From an uncultured Methylococcaceae bacterium (GTDB lineage Bacteria; Pseudomonadota; Gammaproteobacteria; Methylococcales; Methylomonadaceae): a DNA stretch of 6,054 bases. The stretch spans positions 1 to 6,054 of the forward strand of contig CAJVYO010000112.1 of assembly GCA_913009515.1 (NCBI GenBank). Reading direction: 5' to 3'. Below the pieces are notes generated by a model that saw only the letters and a program-made list of their open reading frames with translations, did no database searches and was not told the origin of the DNA. Positions 1-5,429 of this stretch are shown in pieces (the first letter of the stretch is position 1; the number at the start of each line of letters is the position of its first letter). The position numbers were made by a program, and so were the translations under genes.

Positions 1-686
1 GTTGGATTAATAAAGTATTGGGTACCACTATGCAACCATTCAGCAGGTAGCGTTGGCTTGATGATTTCTTCCATCACCGCTTCTTCTAAAGCTTTGCCAC
101 CTATGTCTGGGGAATGCTGGGTGGATAGCACCACCGCATCAATCGCAACAGGGACATTATTTTCATAACGAAAAGTGACTTGGCTTTTTGCATCCGGACG
201 TAGCCATGCTAGGCTGCCATTTTTGCGTACTTCAGCTTGGCGTTTAACTAAACGATGGGCATAAGTAATCGGGGCTGGCATCAGTACATCAGTTTCATTG
301 CTGGCATAACCAAACATTAAGCCCTGATCGCCGGCACCTTGTTCGCGGTCGTCAGCATCATCAACGCCCATGGCAATATCAGCAGATTGTTTACCAATGG
401 CATTTAAAACCGCACAGCTTTCAGCATCAAAGCCAATTTCAGAACTGTTATAACCAATATCTTTAACGACTTGTCTCACAATACTTTCAGTATCGACCCA
501 CGCATCGGTGGTAATTTCACCGGCAATAATAACCATGCCTGTTTTAACCAGTGTTTCACAAGCAACCCGTGAATCAGGGTCTTTGGCTAATAAAGCATCT
601 AAAATCGCATCTGAAATTTGATCAGCGACTTTATCAGGATGACCTTCTGAAACGGATTCAGAGGTAAAAATATAATTGTTACTCAT
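1..686 (-). CDS. metK: S-adenosylmethionine synthetase, N-terminal part (runs off left edge)
   Basis: MetK condenses ATP and L-methionine to S-adenosylmethionine, the cell's main methyl donor, in the cytoplasm. The 228 codons present read MSNNYIFTSESVSEGHPDK at the N terminus. They include the ATP/methionine-site motif GHPDK (15-19), VKTGMV (47-52), the signature GAGDQG followed by LMFGYA (117-127), and NETDVLMPAPITYAHRL (130-146). These follow the E. coli protein almost without gaps. E. coli MetK has 384 residues, so about 155 C-terminal residues, including the second signature hexapeptide region, lie outside the window. The ATG at 686 is supported by an AAAGGA Shine-Dalgarno at 700-695 with an 8-nt spacer. 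No SAM riboswitch fold was recognised in the 195 nt between the terminator and this start. The gene lies downstream of the rpoD-tRNA terminator and is probably transcribed separately. The identification is very secure. Confidence 0.98.
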   Translation of the reverse strand, partial: MSNNYIFTSESVSEGHPDKVADQISDAILDALLAKDPDSRVACETLVKTGMVIIAGEITTDAWVDTESIVRQVVKDIGYNSSEIGFDAESCAVLNAIGKQSADIAMGVDDADDREQGAGDQGLMFGYASNETDVLMPAPITYAHRLVKRQAEVRKNGSLAWLRPDAKSQVTFRYENNVPVAIDAVVLSTQHSPDIGGKALEEAVMEEIIKPTLPAEWLHSGTQYFINP

Positions 687-741
687 AATTATGGTCCTTT
701 CTTCTATAAGGGATAAATATAGTGTGTGAAGGAAAGTACAT

Positions 742-830
742 AAAATAATGATATTTGGGGCGTAGACTTTAGTCTACTATTTAGAATAGGTAGGCTAAAG
801 GCCTACGCCCCGAATTATCAATATTATTTT
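742..830. repeat. REPIN-like 89-bp imperfect palindrome (inverted pair of REP-type hairpins)
   Basis: The core is closed by a perfect 9-bp inverted repeat, GGGGCGTAG at 757-765 and CTACGCCCC at 803-811. Inside it, each arm also folds on itself: GTAGAC-TTTA-GTCTAC at 762-777 and GTAGGC-TAAAG-GCCTAC at 790-806. The two arms are similar to each other (GTAGrC, a TTTA/TAAA loop, GyCTAC) and lie in opposite orientation. Outside the GC-rich part the symmetry continues through AT-rich sequence: 749-756 pairs with 812-820 with one bulge, and 742-748 pairs with 824-830 after a 3-nt bulge. This architecture, two small palindromes in inverse orientation between genes, is that of a REPIN, the REP-doublet form mobilised by RAYT (Y1 transposase-family) proteins. 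No RAYT gene is in the window, and copy number elsewhere cannot be seen. A single-copy structural element, or a folded metK leader, is the alternative. Confidence 0.72.
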
Positions 831-880
831 GTGCGTATTCCTAAGTGAAACATTATGCTTTTAAGCCATAAATTTCAGGT

Positions 881-910
881 AAAAAAAAAGGCTGCAAAGC
901 AACCTTTTTA
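881..910 (-). terminator. Rho-independent terminator after the tRNA (end of rpsU-yqeY-dnaG-rpoD-tRNA unit)
   Basis: On the minus strand, GGTTGC (904-899), loop TTT and GCAGCC (895-890) form a 6-bp stem with one G-U wobble. It is extended by the flanking A run pairing with the T run, and is followed by nine T residues (889-881). It starts 8 nt after the tRNA CCA end, so it terminates the tRNA transcript and probably the whole upstream operon. Read on the plus strand, the same hairpin is followed by TTTTTA, so weak bidirectional termination is possible, though no plus-strand gene enters from the left. A smaller hairpin with TTATG/CATAA arms lies just beyond at 853-871; its role is unknown. Confidence 0.85.
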
Positions 911-917
911 AATATGA

Positions 918-994
918 TGGTGGGCCCTCCCAGACTCGAACTGGGGACCTGCCGATTATGAGTCGGATGCTCTAACCAACTGAGCTAAGGGCCC
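918..994 (-). tRNA. ileX: tRNA with CAU anticodon, most likely tRNA-Ile2 (decodes AUA after lysidine modification)
   Basis: The minus strand gives a complete 77-nt cloverleaf with CCA encoded at 920-918. The acceptor GGGCCC pairs with GGGCCC (994-989 with 927-922), the D-arm reads TAGCTCAGTTGGTTAGAGC, the T-loop reads GTTCGAGTC, and the 7-nt anticodon loop CTCATAA sits on a CCGA/TCGG stem. The anticodon CAU could be elongator Met or Ile2. Ile2 is favoured because base pairs 4-69 and 5-68 are both C-G, the pairs reported to let TilS lysidine synthetase recognise tRNA-Ile2 and reject tRNA-Met. Synteny agrees: ileX lies near rpoD in E. coli, and a tRNA follows rpoD in Pseudomonas. Only 8 nt separate its 5' end from the rpoD stop codon, so it must be cut from the rpoD mRNA by RNase P unless a promoter lies inside rpoD. 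Existence of the tRNA is certain; the Ile2 identity is about 85% likely. Confidence 0.95.
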
Positions 995-1002
995 TAAATT
1001 TG

Positions 1003-2841
1003 TTACGATTCAACGTCTAAAAAGCATTTTAATTGATCTGAGCGTGAAGGATGACGCAATTTGCGTAAGGCTTTCGCTTCAATTTGTCTAATGCGTTCAC
1101 GAGTAACGTCGAATTGTTTGCCAACTTCTTCTAAGGTGTGATCAGTATTCATATTAATACCAAATCGCATTCTCAAAACTTTAGATTCTCTCGCGGTTAA
1201 ACCGGCTAAGACACTTTGAGTTGACTCTTTCAAACCAGCTATTGTAGCAGAATCGACTGGAGAAAGCATCTTTGAATCTTCAATAAAATCGCCTAAATGT
1301 GAATCTTCATCATCGCCAATAGGTGTTTCCATTGAAATAGGTTCTTTGGCAATTTTTAAGACTTTGCGTACTTTTTCTTCTGGCATATCCATATATTCTG
1401 CCAATTCTTCAGGAATGGCTTCACGGCCTTTTTCTTGCATAATTTGGCGTGAAATACGATTGAGCTTATTAATGGTTTCAATCATATGTACCGGAATACG
1501 AATGGTACGGGCTTGATCTGCAATTGAACGCGTAATCGCCTGACGTATCCACCAGGTTGCATAAGTCGAAAATTTATAACCGCGACGGTATTCAAATTTT
1601 TCCACTGCTTTCATTAAGCCAATATTGCCTTCTTGGATTAAATCTAAAAATTGTAAGCCACGGTTAGTATATTTTTTAGCAATTGAAATCACTAACCGTA
1701 AATTCGCTTCAATCATTTCTTTTTTAGCACGGCGAGATTTTGCTTCGCCAATGGATAAACGACGGCTAATATCTTTTAATTCGCTAATGCGTAATTTATG
1801 ATTTTCTTCAATTTCGCTTAAATAGGCTTGGGCTTTTTTAATTTGTTTTAGATGAGCGGCTAAGATTGTCGCGGTTTCATCGTCTTTGCTGGTGTAATTA
1901 ATCAGAAATTTAGGATTAGTTTCGTTGCCGACGAAAGCATCAATAAAGTCAGTACGAGATATACCGGCTTTTTTAACGCAAAGTGCGAGTAAATTACGTT
2001 CTTGTGTGCGAATTTCTTCTGTAATACTGGTAATCGTATTGACTTGTTTTTTAAAGTATAGCGGTGTCCATTTTATTTCTAAAAAACAATTAGCTATCTT
2101 ATCTTGTGCTTGTTCAGTTTTTTTATGGCTATAGCCATGTTTCTTTAAGATTATTTCGTATTCAGCGTAACACGCTTCTAAAGTGATTATTTTTTCTTCC
2201 GCTTCTTCAAGCGTAATACCTTTAGGTTCTTCCTCTTCCTCTTCTTCAGGCTCTACGACGATTTGACCTTTTGCCGCCGCGACTTGAGCAGGAATAGCTG
2301 CCACTTTTGAATCGTCATAATCAGGTGCATCAAGATCAATAAAGTCGGTCATGATGTCACTTAAACGCAGGCCATCTTCAGTACCGATGGTTTTAAAATC
2401 AGCGACTATCATTTCAATGACAAAACGAGAACGAGCTACGGTACAAACGATTTGACGTTGACCGGCTTCGATACGACGAGCGATTTTTAATTCTTCAGGA
2501 CGACTTAATAAACCCACTGAACCCATTTCCCGCATATACATTCTAACGGGGTCAGTGGTGCGGCCAAATTCACTATCAATCGCCGCTAATGCAGCAACTT
2601 CATCGGCAGCATCATCATCTGATGTGACTTCATTATTCGATAAATCATCGGTATCTTCAGGGGTATTTTCATGCACCTTAATCCCTAAATCATTAATCAT
2701 GCTAACGATATCTTCAATTTGTTCAGGATCGACAATATCACTTGGTAAATGGTCATTTACTTCGGCATAGGTTAAATAACCTTGTGCTTTTCCGCGGGCA
2801 ATTAATTGCTTAAGCTGAGATTGTTGTTGTTCTTGATTCAT
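1003..2841 (-). CDS. rpoD: RNA polymerase primary sigma factor sigma-70
   Basis: This 612-residue protein is the housekeeping sigma subunit, which directs RNA polymerase to -10/-35 promoters and melts the DNA. Its length is nearly that of E. coli RpoD (613). Visible regions are: acidic region 1.1 (about 1-80); region 1.2 (about 96-128, starting DPVRMYMREMG); a long non-conserved region (about 129-370) with a run of seven Glu at 199-205; region 2 (about 371-450), with RLVISIAKKYTNRGLQFLDL for core binding and STYATWWIRQAITRSIADQA for -10 recognition and melting (W430, W431, Q434, T437); region 3 (about 455-535, including IPVHMIETINKL); and region 4 (about 545-600) with the -35 helix VTRERIRQIEAKALRKLRHP. 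The ATG at 2841 has only a weak AAGAG Shine-Dalgarno at 2852-2848. It lies 44 nt after dnaG with no terminator between. No obvious internal heat-shock promoter was recognised. Confidence 0.99.
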   Translation of the reverse strand: MNQEQQQSQLKQLIARGKAQGYLTYAEVNDHLPSDIVDPEQIEDIVSMINDLGIKVHENTPEDTDDLSNNEVTSDDDAADEVAALAAIDSEFGRTTDPVRMYMREMGSVGLLSRPEELKIARRIEAGQRQIVCTVARSRFVIEMIVADFKTIGTEDGLRLSDIMTDFIDLDAPDYDDSKVAAIPAQVAAAKGQIVVEPEEEEEEEPKGITLEEAEEKIITLEACYAEYEIILKKHGYSHKKTEQAQDKIANCFLEIKWTPLYFKKQVNTITSITEEIRTQERNLLALCVKKAGISRTDFIDAFVGNETNPKFLINYTSKDDETATILAAHLKQIKKAQAYLSEIEENHKLRISELKDISRRLSIGEAKSRRAKKEMIEANLRLVISIAKKYTNRGLQFLDLIQEGNIGLMKAVEKFEYRRGYKFSTYATWWIRQAITRSIADQARTIRIPVHMIETINKLNRISRQIMQEKGREAIPEELAEYMDMPEEKVRKVLKIAKEPISMETPIGDDEDSHLGDFIEDSKMLSPVDSATIAGLKESTQSVLAGLTARESKVLRMRFGINMNTDHTLEEVGKQFDVTRERIRQIEAKALRKLRHPSRSDQLKCFLDVES

Positions 2842-2885
2842 TATTCACTCTTGAAAATATCATGTTAATGGAGATTAAAAATATG

Positions 2886-4613
2886 TTATCGGTCGCCTAA
2901 CATGGTTAATAATTGTTGTTGTTCGCTTGCATCTAAACCGCTTGCTTTTTCTTTAGCAATCAGTTCATTGAGGCAGTTTTCTTTACCTTGTTGCTGTAAT
3001 CGTTCAATCGCCCCTATAAAATCAGCCGTTAAAGCCGCCCCTGATAAAGGAAAATCATGGTTCATCATAATATTAATATAACGTTCTTCTTGTTCACCAC
3101 GAAAATATTCAATTAATCTTGGTAAATTAATATCGGGGTGCTGATTAATAATTTCAACCAGTCGTTGTAGTAAATCGGCTCCTGCTAATTTTAGTTGAGA
3201 CCAATTGATGTTTTTTTCATTGATGTCAGCCACTAATTTAGGGTTTTGCAATAATAACGAAATCGCCCGCCTAACCGGTGATAGGTTACTATCGGCTAAT
3301 TTTTGTTTACGTTTTACTGCAACGTGTTTATCACTAGTTTGAGGGGAAATCGTTAAACCTTGAATATTGGTTAGGTTTTGTAATCTTTCCACCATTAAAT
3401 TTTTAAAAATGCCATCGGGTAAGGTTTTTAAATAGCCCTCTGCTTTATTGACTAAGCTGGCTCTACCTTCCATATGTTCTAAGTCCAGCCCTAAACTTAG
3501 GCGTTCAAAAAAGAATTCAGATAAACTTTGAGCATCTGTTATGGCTTGTTCAAACTGTTCACAGCCTTGTTGTCGAATAAAATCATCAGGGTCAACGCCT
3601 GAGTCTAATTGCATGATTTTAATTTGTCGTCCATCTTTAAGGCTGGGTAGGGCAGATAATACTCCCCGCCATGAGGCTTCACGTCCTGCTTTGTCGCCAT
3701 CAAAACAAAAAATAATATGCGGACTAAAACGAAATAATAGTTCTAAATGCGCTTGTGAAATCGCAGTACCGAGGGTTGCTACCCCATAATTGATACCAAA
3801 TTGAGCCAATGCAATCACATCTAAATAACCTTCAACAATCACAATTTGTTTAGGTTTTGGATTACATTTTAAAACTTCATATAAACCATATACTTCACGG
3901 CCTTTGTGAAACACACTGGTTTCAGGTGAATTCAGGTATTTAGGCTGTGAATCATCAAGTACGCGACCGCCAAAGGCAATCACACGACCACGCCGGTCAC
4001 GAATTGGAAACATAATGCGGCCACGAAAACGATCGTAAGCACTTTTATTTTGTTTCTCGCTGGCTAAACCTGCATCAACCACTTGTTTTGCGGTAAATTG
4101 TTGGCTGATATTATCCCAACTATCGGGGGCAAAGCCAATTTGATACTGTTGGGCAATTTTGCCGTTAATGCCTCTTTTTTTAAGATAATCAATCGCCGTT
4201 TGAGCAATGCTATGCTCTCTTAATTGCGCGATATAAAATTGATTAGCCAGTGTCAGCGTTTGTAAAATATCACCGCTATTATCTTGTTTTTGTGTCGTAT
4301 GATGGGTATTAGTTTCTTTAGGGACATCCAATCCCATAAAGTCAGCAAGTTCTTCAACGGCTTCAACAAAATTTAAGTGGTTATAGTCAATTAAAAAACT
4401 AATGGCATTGCCGCCTACGCCACACCCAAAGCAATGATACAGTTGCTTACTTCGAGTGACAGCGAAACTAGGCGTTTTTTCAGTATGAAAAGGGCAGCAA
4501 GCCACATGGCTACTTCCCGATTTTTTTAAAGGTACATAACTATCAATCAAATCAATAATATCGACTCTAACGAGTAAATCATCAATGAATGACCGCGGAA
4601 TCATGCCCGCCAT
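2886..4613 (-). CDS. dnaG: DNA primase
   Basis: DnaG synthesises the short RNA primers for leading- and lagging-strand replication, working with the DnaB helicase at the fork. The protein has 575 residues (E. coli 581) and all three domains. The N-terminal CHC2 zinc domain (1-100) has ligands C40, H43, C61 and C64 in CPFHTEKTPSF and HCFGCG. The RNA-polymerase core includes YLNSPETSVFHKGREVYGLY (226-245) and a TOPRIM fold with E261 in IVIVEGYLDV, the metal-binding D305 and D307 in FDGDKAGREA, and D341/D343/D344 in DPDDF. The C-terminal region (about 441-575) matches the helicase-binding domain in position, though it is more divergent. The start at 4613 gives MAGMIPRSFIDDLL, collinear with E. 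coli MAGRIPRVFINDLL, and has a good Shine-Dalgarno; the Met at codon 4 is therefore not preferred. It lies 10 nt downstream of yqeY and is probably translationally coupled to it. Confidence 0.99.
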   Translation of the reverse strand: MAGMIPRSFIDDLLVRVDIIDLIDSYVPLKKSGSSHVACCPFHTEKTPSFAVTRSKQLYHCFGCGVGGNAISFLIDYNHLNFVEAVEELADFMGLDVPKETNTHHTTQKQDNSGDILQTLTLANQFYIAQLREHSIAQTAIDYLKKRGINGKIAQQYQIGFAPDSWDNISQQFTAKQVVDAGLASEKQNKSAYDRFRGRIMFPIRDRRGRVIAFGGRVLDDSQPKYLNSPETSVFHKGREVYGLYEVLKCNPKPKQIVIVEGYLDVIALAQFGINYGVATLGTAISQAHLELLFRFSPHIIFCFDGDKAGREASWRGVLSALPSLKDGRQIKIMQLDSGVDPDDFIRQQGCEQFEQAITDAQSLSEFFFERLSLGLDLEHMEGRASLVNKAEGYLKTLPDGIFKNLMVERLQNLTNIQGLTISPQTSDKHVAVKRKQKLADSNLSPVRRAISLLLQNPKLVADINEKNINWSQLKLAGADLLQRLVEIINQHPDINLPRLIEYFRGEQEERYINIMMNHDFPLSGAALTADFIGAIERLQQQGKENCLNELIAKEKASGLDASEQQQLLTMLGDR

Positions 4614-4618
4614 ACTTT

Positions 4619-4626
4619 ATCCTTTA
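4619..4626 (-). promoter_or_regulatory. dnaG ribosome binding site overlapping the yqeY stop codon
   Basis: The minus strand reads TAAAGGAT, in which TAA (4626-4624) is the yqeY stop codon and AAAGGA (4625-4620) is a strong Shine-Dalgarno 6 nt before the dnaG ATG at 4613. Ribosomes finishing yqeY therefore stop on the dnaG binding site, an arrangement that favours translational coupling. It is the clearest Shine-Dalgarno inside the operon, and it fixes the dnaG start. Confidence 0.85.
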
Positions 4627-5073
4627 GGCGTTTAATAAAGCCTTGATTTTTGTACTCACCACTGACATATCAGCGCGTCCCACCATCTTGGGTCTTAAAA
4701 TACCCATTACTTTACCCATGTCCTTGATAGAACTGGCATCGCATTCAGTAATCGTTGCTTGTACTAGCGCAGTGATTTCATCTTCAGTGAGTGCTTGCGG
4801 TAAAAATTCTTGAATAACGACAATTTCTTGTGCTTCAACATCGGCTAAATCATCACGCTGAGCATCACGATATTGTTTAATCGATTCTCTACGTTGTTTA
4901 AGCATTTTATCAAGCGTATTAATGACTTGAGCATCATCTAAAACAATACGTTGATCGACTTCCTGCTGCTTAATCGCTGCCATAATCAAGCGGATAACAC
5001 CTAAACGGTCTTTATCCTTGCTTTTCATAGCCAGCGTTCTTTCATTTTTAAGACGTGCCTGTAAAGTGCTCAT
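4624..5073 (-). CDS. yqeY: GatB/YqeY domain-containing protein
   Basis: This 149-residue cytoplasmic protein matches the YqeY family, which resembles the tRNA-binding tail domain of GatB, the amidotransferase subunit that makes Gln-tRNA or Asn-tRNA. The N-terminal half (about 1-95) is helical and charged (RLKNERTLAMKSKDKDRLGV, then IRLIMAAIKQQEVDQR). The C-terminal half carries the family signature KDMGKVMGILRPKMVGRADM (117-136), followed by VVSTKIKALL. Family members are about 150 residues, so it is full length. The precise function of free-standing YqeY proteins is not established; a tRNA-related role is inferred from the GatB likeness and from its place next to rpsU. The start at 5073 lies 9 nt after the rpsU stop, and no Shine-Dalgarno is visible (the preceding sequence is GTTTATATT), so translation probably depends on ribosomes finishing rpsU. 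The same rpsU-yqeY-dnaG-rpoD order is known in Pseudomonas. Confidence 0.94.
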   Translation of the reverse strand: MSTLQARLKNERTLAMKSKDKDRLGVIRLIMAAIKQQEVDQRIVLDDAQVINTLDKMLKQRRESIKQYRDAQRDDLADVEAQEIVVIQEFLPQALTEDEITALVQATITECDASSIKDMGKVMGILRPKMVGRADMSVVSTKIKALLNA

Positions 5074-5082
5074 AATATAAAC

Positions 5083-5316
5083 TTATAACTGAGGACGGCC
5101 ACGACGTAAGTTTTTCAATGCATAACGTTCACGTGATAATTTTTTCAAATGACGTTTTACCGCAGCCGCTGTTTTACGTTTACGTTCTGCTGTTGGTTTT
5201 TCGTAGAATTCACGACGACGAACTTCAGATAAAACACCTGCTTTTTCACAAGAGCGTTTGAAGCGACGCAGAGCAATATCAAAAGGTTCGTTTTCTTTTA
5301 CTTTAATTGAAGGCAT
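5083..5316 (-). CDS. rpsU: 30S ribosomal protein S21
   Basis: S21 is a small, very basic protein of the 30S subunit, bound near the mRNA exit/Shine-Dalgarno region and needed for efficient initiation on natural mRNAs. The 77 residues begin MPSIKVKENEPFDIALRRFK and continue through SCEKAGVLSEVRRREFYEKP, nearly identical to E. coli S21. The C terminus (about 60-77, RERYALKNLRRGRPQL) diverges and makes the protein 6 residues longer than the 71-residue E. coli form. The ATG at 5316 is preceded by a modest TGGA Shine-Dalgarno (5327-5324, 7-nt spacer). It is the first gene of the operon, driven by the promoter at 5395-5423 after a leader of about 70 nt. In E. coli a terminator follows rpsU and reduces dnaG and rpoD expression; here only 9 nt separate rpsU from yqeY and none is visible. 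Confidence 0.99.
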   Translation of the reverse strand: MPSIKVKENEPFDIALRRFKRSCEKAGVLSEVRRREFYEKPTAERKRKTAAAVKRHLKKLSRERYALKNLRRGRPQL

Positions 5317-5352
5317 AATTTTTTCCAGTTTGCTAAAATTTGTTTTGCTAAC

Positions 5353-5380
5353 GCTAAGGCTTATTTATTAACAAGCTAGC
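5353..5380 (-). promoter_or_regulatory. Hairpin in the rpsU mRNA leader
   Basis: In the leader RNA, GCUAGCUU (5380-5373) can pair with AAGC-CU-UAGC (5362-5353), giving 8 bp with a 2-nt bulge and a 10-nt AU-rich loop. It is not followed by a U tract, so it is not a terminator. The motif TTAGC occurs three times downstream in the leader (5357-5353, 5351-5347, 5336-5332), the last two inside a near-repeat TTAGCAAAAC / TTAGCAAAC. The 5' arm sequence GCUAG could pair with any of these. A role in S21 autoregulation or mRNA stability is conceivable but not shown. Confidence 0.4.
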
Positions 5381-5394
5381 CAGCGAAACCCTCG

Positions 5395-5423
5395 ATTATA
5401 TCAGCCAACTATTTTAAAATCAA
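5395..5423 (-). promoter_or_regulatory. Sigma-70 promoter of the rpsU-yqeY-dnaG-rpoD operon
   Basis: On the minus strand a perfect -10 box TATAAT (5400-5395) is preceded by TGA, making an extended -10. At the ideal 17-bp spacing lies -35 TTGATT (5423-5418; TTGA matches the consensus). Transcription should start near 5388, giving a leader of about 70 nt before the rpsU ATG. The bases after the -10 box (CGAGGG) are GC-rich, a feature of promoters under stringent (ppGpp) control, which would suit an r-protein operon; that regulation is inferred. The -35 box ends only 6 bp from the divergent tsaD start codon, so the rpsU and tsaD promoters must overlap. Confidence 0.85.
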
Positions 5424-5429
5424 AAACTC

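Noticed and set aside
716..744. Possible metK promoter: -10 TATATT (721-716) with -35 TTTATG (744-739), 17-bp spacer
   Set aside because: The -10 is one base from consensus, but the -35 matches only about half, and AT-rich sequence gives such hits by chance. It is a candidate only.
687..880. SAM or SAH riboswitch ahead of metK
   Set aside because: I could not match the region to the core of any SAM or SAH riboswitch class I know. The only strong structure is the symmetric REP-type palindrome.
1925..2134. Plus-strand open frame of 69 codons inside rpoD
   Set aside because: It is antisense to the conserved sigma-70 coding sequence, has no recognisable domain and no Shine-Dalgarno, and reads as a chance frame.
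2555..2770. Plus-strand open frame of 71 codons, Ser-rich, opposite the rpoD N terminus
   Set aside because: The Ser/Ala-rich composition is the antisense image of the acidic region 1.1 codons; nothing supports expression.
2842..2885. Separate rpoD promoter or terminator in the dnaG-rpoD gap
   Set aside because: The 44-nt AT-rich gap shows no hairpin with a T tract and no convincing -35/-10 pair. A GATATT hexamer is present without a partner.
3541..3789. Plus-strand open frame of 82 codons with several Cys, opposite dnaG
   Set aside because: It overlaps the TOPRIM part of dnaG in antisense. The Cys spacing does not match a known metal-binding motif.
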